Origin: Leptospira yanagawae serovar Saopaulo str. Sao Paulo = ATCC 700523
GTDB taxonomy: Bacteria > Spirochaetota > Leptospiria > Leptospirales > Leptospiraceae
Length of the DNA: 64,000 nt
Assembly (NCBI RefSeq): GCF_000332475.2
Contig: NZ_AOGX02000035.1
Location: 1 to 64,000, forward strand
Direction: 5' to 3'
Shown: positions 16,805-25,936 of the stretch, piece after piece
How the letters are laid out: every line of letters starts with the position of its first letter
Position numbering within the stretch: the stretch's first letter is position 1
The notes under the pieces: model-generated
What the model saw: the letters and a program-made list of their open reading frames with translations, nothing else
What the model was told of the DNA's origin: nothing
Databases searched by the model: none
Made by a program: the position numbers and the translations under genes

Positions 16805-17602
16805 ATGTTTTCCATTTCTCTTCAGTGTCTTAGCTTTTTATTCGTCTTATTATTCAGTTTTTCGTGTAAATCAACCACGGAACGTTTGTTTGATCCGAGA
16901 GATTCAAAGGACGAACAAGTAAAAACATTGGTTGGCTTTTTGTTATTCGATGAGACCGAAAGGACAGATATTTTAATCGCTAGTAGTTTCATTTCACTTC
17001 AGTCATTGAATGGTGATAATATTGATATTTATGAAATCCAAGAGATGGATGAAGCGAAAAGTATATTTAAAGGTGGGTCTACGAAGTTGGGATTTTATTA
17101 TTTTGAAGAAGAGGAAAAAACATACGTATCCTATTCATACTCTTCTAAGAATTCGATGTACAACCCTAATGTATTAGATGGCAACAAAGAGTATTTGATC
17201 CGTGAACTGAAATGGACTAGGGGTTGCGGCGAACGATGTACGATTTCGATGAATTCCCGATTAAATCCATTTAAAAGCTACAATACTTTAAAAATAAAGG
17301 GAAAACCCGGTGAAATTGTATTTTTAGGAATTTATACTATCAAAACCAAGGCGGTACCTGGTTCGACTTCACTCTTTTCAAACAAAGGTAATTTTACAAT
17401 AGAATTCAATCAAATCTTAGATGATTCAGAGTTTTATCATCGAAAAATTGATCCAGATCGAGAAAAGGAAATATTTGATTTGAAATACGGTAAAAATCAA
17501 AAGTCCGCCGAAATCAAATTTTTACGATCGATCATAGAAATGCAAAAAGAAGGGTTCTGGCATACAAAGGCAAAAGAAAAATTAAAATTGATTGAGAATT
17601 GA
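16805..17602 (+). CDS. Lipoprotein of unknown function
   Basis: This 265-residue protein has a signal peptide ending VLLFSFSC, with the lipidated cysteine at about residue 22 followed by KSTTERLFDPRD. The mature part has two closely spaced cysteines (RGCGERC) that may form a disulfide and is otherwise mixed alpha/beta in character. The C-terminus is rich in Lys and Glu. I do not recognise the family. It is the first of two plus-strand genes encoding exported proteins, separated by 73 bases. Confidence 0.7.
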   Translation: MFSISLQCLSFLFVLLFSFSCKSTTERLFDPRDSKDEQVKTLVGFLLFDETERTDILIASSFISLQSLNGDNIDIYEIQEMDEAKSIFKGGSTKLGFYYFEEEEKTYVSYSYSSKNSMYNPNVLDGNKEYLIRELKWTRGCGERCTISMNSRLNPFKSYNTLKIKGKPGEIVFLGIYTIKTKAVPGSTSLFSNKGNFTIEFNQILDDSEFYHRKIDPDREKEIFDLKYGKNQKSAEIKFLRSIIEMQKEGFWHTKAKEKLKLIEN

Positions 17603-17675
17603 AATGATCTCCCGATTTACCTTCTTTCAGAATTTTTTTAGTCTAAACTAAGATTCCATTCCTGGAGGAAGGTGT

Positions 17676-18788
17676 TTGAGATCCTTGCCAATCTATTTTA
17701 TCTGTTTATTTGTATTCCTGATTTTGCAGTGTAAGGCTTTTGGAAAAGACCCAACTGGTGACCATTTAGAAAAAATCAAAACATCCTCTCACTTCGACAA
17801 TTCTCGCGAACAGTTCGTCAACCGACGCCCTGATATCTTAGAAAAAATGAGAGAGAACCAAAGTTTTTTTTCCATTCTCACCAAGTTTTTGTTTGGTGGA
17901 GATAAACACCGAAGACCAGATATAAAATTGCCTGAGGAAAGACCTGATTTTAAGGAGTTTCTAAAACCAAATGAGAGTATCAAATTCATTTGGTTTGGTC
18001 ATTCCACGTTTTTGGTCAATATCGAAGGAAAACTGCTTTTATTTGATCCTGTATTTTCTGAATCTGCGGCACCATTTAGTTTTATGGTGAAACGATTCCA
18101 GGATGCTGTCGTGAAATTGGAAGAATTACCAGATATAGACTACATCATCATCTCCCATGATCATTATGACCATCTTGACTTACCGACCATTGAATTTTTT
18201 AAATTGAAATCGACAAAATTCATAACGCCTTTAGGTGTCATTTCCCATTTAAGAGAATGGGGGATTGGAGAGGACCGACTAACGGAGCTTGATTGGTGGC
18301 AAAGTGTTGAAATTGGAAAACTGAAATTGGTTTGCACACCAGCACAACATTTTTCAGGACGAAGTGGACTGAATGGTAACAAAACCCTTTGGTCTTCTTG
18401 GACTGTGATCGGGGAAAAAGAACGATTTTATTTTAGTGGTGACTCAGGTTATGATGTGCACTTCAAAGACATTGGAGAAAAGTTTGGGCCGTTTGACTTA
18501 ACATTTATTGAAAATGGACAATACAATCCAATGTGGGAAGCTGTTCATGTTTTGCCTGAACAAACTGCCAAAGCACATATTGATCTAAAGGGAAAACGAC
18601 TTGTGCCTGTCCATTGGGGAATGTTTGATTTGTCTTTGCATAGTTGGTATGAACCTGCTGAATCCTTGGAAAAGGAATCGGAACGTTACCAAATTGATTT
18701 ACTCACACCGAAATTTGGTCAATTGGTGAAACTGAGAGAACCCAATCTCATGGAACGATGGTGGAAAAAATTCATCCAAAGGGATTGA
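17676..18788 (+). CDS. MBL-fold metallo-hydrolase, lipid anchored (NAPE-PLD/UlaG-like)
   Basis: This is a 370-residue protein. A strong ribosome binding site (GGAGGAAGG) 7 bases upstream selects the TTG at 17676. The N-terminal signal ends FLILQC, a probable lipobox at residue 19. The hydrolase domain starts near residue 105 with IKFIWFGHSTFLV and has the zinc-binding motif SHDHYDHLD. Further ligands are expected in AQHFSGRSG, FSGDSGY and VPVHWG. This order matches the group that includes N-acyl-phosphatidylethanolamine phospholipase D and UlaG. The W-G-M-F-D segment near the end is also typical. A periplasmic or surface phosphodiesterase acting on lipids is likely; the substrate is not known. 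Confidence 0.85.
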   Translation: MRSLPIYFICLFVFLILQCKAFGKDPTGDHLEKIKTSSHFDNSREQFVNRRPDILEKMRENQSFFSILTKFLFGGDKHRRPDIKLPEERPDFKEFLKPNESIKFIWFGHSTFLVNIEGKLLLFDPVFSESAAPFSFMVKRFQDAVVKLEELPDIDYIIISHDHYDHLDLPTIEFFKLKSTKFITPLGVISHLREWGIGEDRLTELDWWQSVEIGKLKLVCTPAQHFSGRSGLNGNKTLWSSWTVIGEKERFYFSGDSGYDVHFKDIGEKFGPFDLTFIENGQYNPMWEAVHVLPEQTAKAHIDLKGKRLVPVHWGMFDLSLHSWYEPAESLEKESERYQIDLLTPKFGQLVKLREPNLMERWWKKFIQRD

Positions 18789-18804
18789 TGGAAACGTTGA
18801 ATTT

Positions 18805-18876
18805 GCAAGAGGGATAGGAAATGCGCGAGAGCAATCGCATGTAGCAACCAAAGCATCTAACAAAGATCAGACCCCA
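18805..18876 (+). repeat. Dispersed intergenic repeat, copy 2 (diverged)
   Basis: It aligns with 83-148: GCAAGAGGGATAGGAAATGC matches the start of copy 1, followed by CGAGAGCAATCGC and an ending in GACCCC. The hairpin and the GATAGCCC part are eroded. It lies in the 187-base gap after the MBL-fold hydrolase gene. Confidence 0.45.
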
Positions 18877-18975
18877 CAAACTACCAATCACTTATTCAGT
18901 GCAAATGGAAACCTTTTGGTTTTTATGTTAGCTTGTGGAGGAGTGCCGGGAACTGTATGGATCAAAACAATCGTT

Positions 18976-20118
18976 TTAGTCTCCTAAAACTTTTGTATGT
19001 TTTTTGATAAGGTCTGGGTCATAATCAGTTAATATCTGTTTTAGAAGTTTTCTAATTGTATTCCAACTTCCATCGATTTTTCTTCTCATCACAAAAGAAG
19101 AACCTATTGTGTCCCAATGTTTTATCAGTTCAGAATTGGAATCAAAAGAGGAACCAGATACTTCTGCTTTTTCTTTTTGAAACGCAAGATAACTTAAATC
19201 GGCAGAGATTTCCTCTTTGTCTTTTGTATCTTTTGCTTTTTTCTTAAACCATTCTTCAAATTCCTTTGCGTCAGGGATAGTTTCCAATAAGGAAAGGCCT
19301 TCCATGAACCGGTTCATCTCTGGTTTGACTCCCTTTTTGTAGAGTTCAGAATATTTGAAACCGAAGATTGTTTGGTCAGGTTTTCTATACATCCTTTTGA
19401 ATAGATCTTGTAAGACACTGGTATTCACTGAATGAAATCCATATTCGGTTGAGACTAAAAATGGGTTACCGGTGATACTTTCTACCGACTCATTAAAGTA
19501 TGTAAATAATCTCCTTTGGGTTGTGAACGCAGTTTCTTCACAAAATTGTTTTGAATACTTTCGTTTATCAGAATATCCTTGTTTTGTAAAATAGAAATCC
19601 AACATTAATTTTGTTTTACAAAAATCCATTTCTTTGGGGCCACCATATGACTTGGATTCTTTTGCCTGGCGAATCAATTCATCATCAAAAAATGAAGAAT
19701 TAAACTCGTATTTGGAAGAAGCTAGCCATAAAGAATTCATCAGGTGCAAAACCGCATTGGTGAAGTATCGTTTTGAGTTTGCTTCATACGAAGTGATTGC
19801 ATTTAAGAATGCTTTTTCTACTAATTCCGTTTCTGTTTTGGCTAAACCATCTTGGTGGGCCCAACCATCCATTTTTTTGCCTTCTATCGGATCAACAACC
19901 ACTCGAATTTTTTCATAAATTGATTTTGGATTATTGGGATCAGGTTCGGTTTTACCTAATAATTCGACTTGGGTTCGGAAGGGAAAATAACTTAGAGTTT
20001 CACTTCGGTCTTCCGTGGATACATTTAGGTCGATTGGATCGGCTACGTAAGCGATTTCCTTTTTACAGCTGGTCGTTAAGAATAGGATGAGAATTGGTAT
20101 CAGAATTTGGTACAACAT
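18976..20118 (-). CDS. Lipoprotein with SH3-like N-terminal domain
   Basis: This is a 380-residue lipoprotein. The ATG at 20118 has a near-perfect ribosome binding site (GGAGG, 5 bases upstream) and begins MLYQILIPILILFLTTSC, with the cysteine at residue 18 as lipid anchor. Residues about 35-85 (LSYFPFRTQVELLGK then KKMDGWAHQDGL) look like a bacterial SH3 domain, which often binds cell wall peptides. The rest is mostly helical and charged with a few cysteines (FCKTKL, FCEET). It probably works in the periplasm. No family name can be given for the helical part. Confidence 0.75.
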   Translation of the reverse strand: MLYQILIPILILFLTTSCKKEIAYVADPIDLNVSTEDRSETLSYFPFRTQVELLGKTEPDPNNPKSIYEKIRVVVDPIEGKKMDGWAHQDGLAKTETELVEKAFLNAITSYEANSKRYFTNAVLHLMNSLWLASSKYEFNSSFFDDELIRQAKESKSYGGPKEMDFCKTKLMLDFYFTKQGYSDKRKYSKQFCEETAFTTQRRLFTYFNESVESITGNPFLVSTEYGFHSVNTSVLQDLFKRMYRKPDQTIFGFKYSELYKKGVKPEMNRFMEGLSLLETIPDAKEFEEWFKKKAKDTKDKEEISADLSYLAFQKEKAEVSGSSFDSNSELIKHWDTIGSSFVMRRKIDGSWNTIRKLLKQILTDYDPDLIKKHTKVLGD

Positions 20119-20221
20119 GTATCCTCCTGGATTAAGGATCATGAATATAAGTAAGTTTGAATGGCTTACAAGATATTTTTTTTCTTGGCAATAGAATTTC
20201 TAAAATTTCAATCAATTCAAT

Positions 20222-20734
20222 ATGAAATATTCTAAGGTGACTTGTTTGATTCTTCTCTTTCCTATGATTTCAGTTTTTGCAGATTCGTCTGCTGGAAGTT
20301 CTGGAAAATTTGGATTAGGTTTAACATTATTTGGCCCAACTGGGATCAGTGGAAAATACATTCTAAACCAAAAGTCTGCTGTTGAAGGCAGTTTGGGTTT
20401 GGGAACAATTGGAAATGGAAAGGCACATTTGCATGTGGTTTACCTTCACAATATCATGGAACTCAGTCCTTCTTTGAGTCTGTATGTGGGTGGAGGTGGG
20501 GTTTACCAAGAACGAAATGCAGATGGGAATTCTGGTCGAGGGAGAGGTTTAGGAAATTTATTTCGGGATCGTAGTTACGAACCTTCGTTGGGCATTCGGG
20601 CTCCACTTGGTCTGAGTTTTTTAACACAGGATAGGCGGTTTGAGTTGTCAGGTGAAGTGTATATGCAAGTTTTTGTAACTGGAAAAAATGGAGCAGATGT
20701 AGGCCTTGCGTTGGCGGGAAGGTATTATTTTTAG
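20222..20734 (+). CDS. Small outer-membrane beta-barrel protein
   Basis: This 170-residue protein starts with a Sec signal peptide (MKYSKVTCLILLFPMISVFA, cleavage after VFA). The mature part consists of alternating Gly-rich and aromatic strands (GKFGLGLTLFGPTGISGKY, SLSLYVGGGGVYQ) and ends in a barrel-type C-terminus (LALAGRYYF). The size suggests an eight-stranded barrel like OmpA/OmpX-type proteins. It is transcribed alone and divergently from the SH3-lipoprotein gene at 20118, with about 100 bases between starts. Confidence 0.75.
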   Translation: MKYSKVTCLILLFPMISVFADSSAGSSGKFGLGLTLFGPTGISGKYILNQKSAVEGSLGLGTIGNGKAHLHVVYLHNIMELSPSLSLYVGGGGVYQERNADGNSGRGRGLGNLFRDRSYEPSLGIRAPLGLSFLTQDRRFELSGEVYMQVFVTGKNGADVGLALAGRYYF

Positions 20735-20765
20735 TGAACTAAAGTATCTTTCTTTTTATTTTTTA

Positions 20766-20795
20766 GATATTGGATCGATTCATAGATCCAATATC
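20766..20795. terminator. Perfect 11-bp hairpin between convergent genes
   Basis: GATATTGGATC (20766-20776) and GATCCAATATC (20785-20795) are exact complements with an 8-nt loop. It covers the stop codon of the minus-strand propeller gene and starts 31 bases after the barrel gene stop. A bidirectional terminator is likely although no U tract follows on either strand. Confidence 0.55.
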
Positions 20796-23052
20796 ACATA
20801 ACCACCCTTTGGTCGATTCCCCACTTGTGTGATTTTTCCGCTGATAAAATGGCGATTTTCTATGGAGAAGGATCGACTTACATTTCCTGTGGAGGGAAGA
20901 TCCAAACCAAACACTTGGTCATTGTTAAAATCATAAAACGCAAATCCTGCTTTGGCAACACCATTCATCGTCGTAAAATTTCCACCAATGATCCCTTTTC
21001 CATTTTCTCCAACAGAGATGGTGGATACATCACTGTCTGCGGTGATTAAGTTGTAGGTATAGGTTCCTGTTAGGCCATCAAACTTAGCAAAAAATGGAGA
21101 GGCTTGTGCGCCAATAGAAGTAAATGCGCCACCAATGTAATACTGATTTTGAAAGTTTGTGATTTTGTTTACATTGGCATTGGGAAAGTTCGTATTCGAT
21201 GGGAATAATAAATTCAAAGTAGAGTTTCGGCTAACTTCAGTTAGATTTGGAGTCGCAGAGCCAGCAATATTGGAAAAAGAACCACCAACAAACAATCGAT
21301 CATTGGAAGCGTTCAGGGAAAACACCGCGGCATCAGGATTGGGATTCCAAGAATCTACATTACCAGATTTCATTTCTAAACGAGATAAATTATTTCGAGG
21401 GAAACCAGCTACGTTGGAAAATGTTCCACCCAGATACAGGTAGTTATCATCTGATTGGATATCATTGAGACTCGCATCAAAGGTGGGAGCCATTCCTTCG
21501 AGGGTTAATGAGTCGAGATTTAAGGCAAAAAAATTGGTTCTCGAGACACTTAACACGGAACTGAATGCGCCCCCAACATATAAAATTTTGTCTTTGGTAT
21601 GGAATGCATTGATGTTTCCCACAAGTTGTGGATTGAAGTCCGTAGGTTTTCCGTAATGAGATCAATGGATCCAAACCCATTCCGTTCGACTACATTTACC
21701 GAGTAAAAATTTCCAGGAACTAATACCTTCGATCCATCGGAAGAGAAGGCTATTTTTCCTGTATTGGATGAGAAACTATTGGTAAATTTTGGATTCCAAG
21801 GAGTAAGAATGGCGTTAATGGGATCAATCGAAAATCCAAATTGTCGTGGAGTCCCAAATATGGATGTAAACGTTCCCAACACATACAATTTTCCCCCAAA
21901 CTCAGTGAGAGAAGCCACACTATCACTTGCAATCAGCCCCAAATTTTCAGTTCCAACACTTCCTGTGTTATTGTCAACGACAGCAAAGTAATTGCGTACG
22001 GATGCACCCATAAGAGAAAATGTCCCACTCAGGTAGACTTTAGATCCTAGTAAAGCAATGTCCGTCACTGACCCGTTAGGTGCTGGGTTCCAACTTGTTT
22101 GGCTTCCGTCCATAAGGAAGGATCCTGCATAGGTTGGAGACACTGTTATAAAATCCCCTCCCGCATACAAAACCTTATTATCATTTGCATCTTGGCCGAG
22201 GACAATCCTTTGCACAGAAACACCTGTCACATTAGGTGCAAAACTTGATACCAATGCTCCCGTGTCATAGCTGATCTTTGCCAATCGTCCAAATAAGGGA
22301 TCTGCATTTAATGTTGTAAATCCACCTGCGACAAAAATTCCATCAGTATCTGGGGCAAGTGCGCTTACCGATCCTGAAGCATTCGGTACCCAAGTATTGT
22401 CCAATGCTCCCGTATACCGATTGACAGCTGCTAGGTTAGATCTAGCCTCTCCATTCCAAATCGTAAAACTTCCTGCAATATAAATTTTATCACCTACCAA
22501 TTGAATGTCATTGATGGTAAATCCAGCGGACCCTGTTCCTACATCAAATTTTGTATCGAGGGAACAGTTTGCATTGATATGAACGATGCTACGTTTTGGT
22601 TTGCCTTGGACATGGGTAAAACTCCCTGCTAAGTAGAACCCTCCGTTTTCGTCCGAGATGGCAACATTGCTAAAGGTTAAGACTTCCAAATAAGGGCAGA
22701 CGGTTTCATCCAAAATCGTGCCGTCGGTGGAACTGAGAATAGCGGCACCACCAGTGTTTGGTCCAAAAAATTTAAATGTCCCACCTAAATAGAGTTTGTT
22801 GTCGTAAATTGCCATTGCTTTTACATCCACATTGGCAGGAGAATCGCTATAAACCCCCCAAATTTGAAGGGGCAGTTTTGAAAATCCAGGCAAACAAGAT
22901 GGTGAAGAATCATTGGTAAGGAAACGAAGAAAAGTTGCTGTTAGATAGGCATCCGATTTTGGGTCACAGGTATTGGAAAGTTCTGCCGGTTTGCAGAAAA
23001 AGAAAATCGGGAAAAGGACAAGAAGAACGGTGGTTTGCCAAATTCGCTTCAT
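20780..23052 (-). pseudogene. Beta-propeller-type repeat lipoprotein, split by a frameshift
   Basis: Two overlapping reading frames form one gene of about 757 codons. The first part (from 23052) has a signal peptide with lipobox FFFCKPAE and many repeats of about 50 residues with the pattern LYLGGTF or IYIAGSF followed by LAAVN and a turn such as NPAPNGSV. Near 21651 the frame breaks. Restoring one base in the coding strand ATTACGGAAAA (GG to GGG) gives I-T-G-K-P-T-D-F-N-P, which continues in the second frame to 20780 with the same repeats (LYVGGAFSSV, LYLGGTFSNV, LFVGGSFSNI). Without the repair the product ends after 500 residues. Either the gene is broken or a base was missed in sequencing. 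It would be a surface lipoprotein of unknown ligand. Confidence 0.8.
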
Positions 23053-23273
23053 GGGAATGCCTTTCCAATCCTAGTGCAAATCGCCTTCCCCTGACAACTG
23101 CTATTTTCTAAGGTATGTATTGAAAATAAATGGGTTTGTCAAAAAATTACCAAACAAATTGGCATAGGTTCGAATCAGTCCTTGGTAGTTTTCCTATGGA
23201 TTTCCTTAAGAAATTTCTTTCGTTTGACAATTTCCGATGGCAAATGAAGTTTTCCATGTAGAGTCATCCCCAG

Positions 23274-24545
23274 TTGAAGTCCCATTTTCGTAAGCTCTTC
23301 CTTTCCATCATACTTTGTAACCACGTTCTTCTTACTTCTTGTAACCAAGCCCAATTAGAAAATGGCTGTGATCCAAGTTCCGAATCTTACCGTACATTTT
23401 ATCTCGCACGCATTTTAAATGATGATGACCGCGAGTACTGCGGCTCGGTCGCTCCGAACAAATCCATCTGTGAAATGGACATTTTATCCGTGATCCAGCC
23501 GAGGCGATGGAAATACGTGCAAGCCGAACTTCGAAAGCAAGCGGCCCTTGGGACAGATGGTCTTGTGATTGGTAATTTAACCACAACGGTGACAGGTTCC
23601 GCGAAGTGGCTTGGTGGGGTCCTCACACCAAAGGGAAAGATTGTCTCTATGCCTTTTGAACAATCGGATATCTTACTCATTGATCCTTTCACCAATGAAA
23701 CTTCCTTTTTATCTACAGGTTTGAGTGGATCAGGTAAATGGGAAGGAGGTGTCCTTGCTCCCAATGGAAAGGTATATGGAATACCAAGAAACGCAAATAA
23801 GATCTTAGTCATTGATCTAGAGGCTAACAAAACATATACGATTGATTCTCCGCTAACAGGTGGTAATAAATGGAGAGGGGGAATCCTTGCACCCAATGGA
23901 TTGATTTATGGAATCCCTATGGCAGCAAACCAAATCCTTGTGATTGATCCAAAAACGGATACGGTGCGGACCATTGCCTCACCTTTGGCAGAGACCAATA
24001 TGTGGGAAGGTGGAATCTTGGCACCGAATGGCAAAATTTACGCCTTTCCTCTTGTCTCAAATTCGATCTTGGCCCTGGATCCCTTTTCAGAAAGGAGTTA
24101 CCTCATTCCAACATCAGAGGAACTAATCAAATGGAGGCATGGGGTTCTTGCACCGAATGGGAAATTATTTGCGATGGCTGCTGATGCTCCCAATTTTTTA
24201 GTTTTGGATCCGAATAATGATTCTGTTACTTATTTTCCTGTTCCAGCAGTTGGTGGATCAACCACTGGTAGGTGGAGAGGTGGAATATTGGCACCCGATG
24301 GAAAAATTTATACGATCCCTGCTGATAATGAAAACATTGTGACAATTGACCCGGATACACTTTTAACATCTGTTGTTAATTCGGGATATGCTTCCTTCAA
24401 CAAATGGGGTGACGGTGTTTTAGCACCTAACGGAAAAATATACACAATCCCCCATACGGAAGACGATGTATTGGTGATCAATCCTGGTGCCAAAGGAAAT
24501 ATTTGCAACTCACTCATCCAAAGTAGTTATTGGAATAGTTATTAA
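23274..24545 (+). CDS. Seven-bladed beta-propeller lipoprotein
   Basis: This 423-residue lipoprotein has a signal peptide with lipobox VLLTSC (residue about 23). A short segment follows, CDPSSESYRTFYLARILNDD, which resembles the start of the mature part of the neighbouring propeller lipoprotein. Seven repeats with the signature W-x-x-G-V/I-L-A-P-N-G-K-I-Y-x-I-P are visible, each about 45 residues, ending in an ILVIDP-type strand. This number fits a complete seven-bladed propeller. The start is a TTG at 23274; no clear ribosome binding site is present. It is divergent from the frameshifted propeller gene, and the two may be regulated together. Confidence 0.8.
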   Translation: MKSHFRKLFLSIILCNHVLLTSCNQAQLENGCDPSSESYRTFYLARILNDDDREYCGSVAPNKSICEMDILSVIQPRRWKYVQAELRKQAALGTDGLVIGNLTTTVTGSAKWLGGVLTPKGKIVSMPFEQSDILLIDPFTNETSFLSTGLSGSGKWEGGVLAPNGKVYGIPRNANKILVIDLEANKTYTIDSPLTGGNKWRGGILAPNGLIYGIPMAANQILVIDPKTDTVRTIASPLAETNMWEGGILAPNGKIYAFPLVSNSILALDPFSERSYLIPTSEELIKWRHGVLAPNGKLFAMAADAPNFLVLDPNNDSVTYFPVPAVGGSTTGRWRGGILAPDGKIYTIPADNENIVTIDPDTLLTSVVNSGYASFNKWGDGVLAPNGKIYTIPHTEDDVLVINPGAKGNICNSLIQSSYWNSY

Positions 24546-24656
24546 AGAATATGCGAATCCAATGGAATTGGATATGAAAATCGATTCTCATGATTTACTT
24601 CACTTATATCGCATTTTGAAATTAACATTGACATACTTGGTTTTGCCCTTTACAAA

Positions 24657-25553
24657 TTGAGGATGCGATGGAAGGCATCTCAGTTTTGGAAAAATGCATC
24701 TCCTAACGAACTTTTATCGTTTTTTCTTTCCATTGAAAAAGGGGAAGATCTCAGGTCTCTCGCCAATCACATGTTAGAAGATCACGAGTTTTGTGATTTG
24801 GTTTTTGAATATCTATGGTTACTTCGTTCTGAAGATGCCACGAAAAAATTTCTAAATGATGAGAACATCAAACCTGACCTTCTTATGAAATTCATTTACT
24901 TCGGTTATGGGAAACAATTTTTATTAGACCAATTTGATTCGAATTCTTATTTTTTGCAAATCCGTCAATTGTTTGGCTCGAGCCAAAGTTTGCGTATCCT
25001 TTCTCTCGGTGAGGAGATGGACAGAGATCCCACCCTCAAGATCCACCTGCTTTCCAATTTGGACCCACAAACATGGGAGGCATACTTTGATCTCTTAGAA
25101 GAAAAAAATATGACGATGCAAACCTTACTTGGGATTTTTTCTAACTTACGAGAAAACGAAATCCGTAAGATCCTTTTGAATAGCCACACATTGTACTATT
25201 ACTTACGGATGATGATGGTTTCTGGAAAACAATCAAACGAAGATACCACTGGAAAGGAAAAAGAAAACCGTATCCGCCTTGAGTCGATCTTAACTGCAAT
25301 CCATGTTTGGGAAACCTTTTGCCAAGAATTAAAAGAGAAGTATGATCTCACTAAGGAAAAGAGTCTCGCACCTAACAAACGTGATTCCTACCGTTTGTCC
25401 CTCGTTTTAAAAGAACTTGTGAAAGTGCAGGCCCAAGACCGTTCTGATGTGCTTGTGTATTTGAAAGGCAATGGAGTGATCCTGGACAGTTGGGAAGAAA
25501 CAACCGTGCTCTCTGCCCTTGGGAATTACGACAAAGTAGGGAAGTATTTTTGA
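24657..25553 (+). CDS. Conserved-looking cytoplasmic protein of unknown function
   Basis: This is a 298-residue, mostly helical, acidic protein without signal peptide or membrane segment. Leu-rich helices such as LLSFFLSIEKGEDLRSLANH and ILRSLG-like blocks recur, which suggests an alpha-helical repeat structure, but no named family is recognised. The start is a TTG at 24657 or an ATG two codons later. It stands alone, with a gap of about 380 bases before the next gene. Confidence 0.65.
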   Translation: MRMRWKASQFWKNASPNELLSFFLSIEKGEDLRSLANHMLEDHEFCDLVFEYLWLLRSEDATKKFLNDENIKPDLLMKFIYFGYGKQFLLDQFDSNSYFLQIRQLFGSSQSLRILSLGEEMDRDPTLKIHLLSNLDPQTWEAYFDLLEEKNMTMQTLLGIFSNLRENEIRKILLNSHTLYYYLRMMMVSGKQSNEDTTGKEKENRIRLESILTAIHVWETFCQELKEKYDLTKEKSLAPNKRDSYRLSLVLKELVKVQAQDRSDVLVYLKGNGVILDSWEETTVLSALGNYDKVGKYF

Positions 25554-25815
25554 CTTCGGTTTCGATCTTAGAATTCCTTTGTTTCCTTCGCTTCTCATTT
25601 CCTTCTCATTCCCTTTGTTGCCTAACGTAAAACAAAGACACTCCCAAACCCAATCCCTACTGTTTTGTATCTGAATTGGTCCATTGCATTCGATTCTTAC
25701 AGACCGAAATGTCCTTGAATCCACAACAATGCGACTCTGAAACCGAAAATGATCTCCGATTTGTCCCTAGAATCATGACCTAGAAAGAGGCTCTGTCCTA
25801 ACATCTTCTATAAAA

Positions 25816-25830
25816 TTGAACTAAGTTCAA
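25816..25830. promoter_or_regulatory. Palindromic operator candidate TTGAAC-TAA-GTTCAA
   Basis: This perfect inverted repeat lies upstream of the SGNH hydrolase gene. Further half sites GTTCAA occur at 25869-25874 and 25898-25903, the last within a second palindrome TTCAA-N6-TTGAA (25899-25914). The sites surround the promoter candidate at 25860-25888, as expected for a regulated promoter. The regulator is unknown. Confidence 0.45.
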
Positions 25831-25859
25831 AAAATTGCAATGGTTCGGAAATAAATTAT

Positions 25860-25888
25860 TTGACACTCGTTCAAAAAGACACCAAAAT
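25860..25888 (+). promoter_or_regulatory. Sigma-70 promoter candidate for the SGNH hydrolase operon
   Basis: A consensus -35 box TTGACA (25860-25865) and a 17-nt spacer lead to CAAAAT (25883-25888), four of six matches to the -10 consensus. Transcription would start about 40 bases before the ATG at 25937. Confidence 0.45.
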
Positions 25889-25936
25889 GTCGTAATTGTT
25901 CAAAATATGTTGAAAATGTTCCGATTGGGAGGAAAT

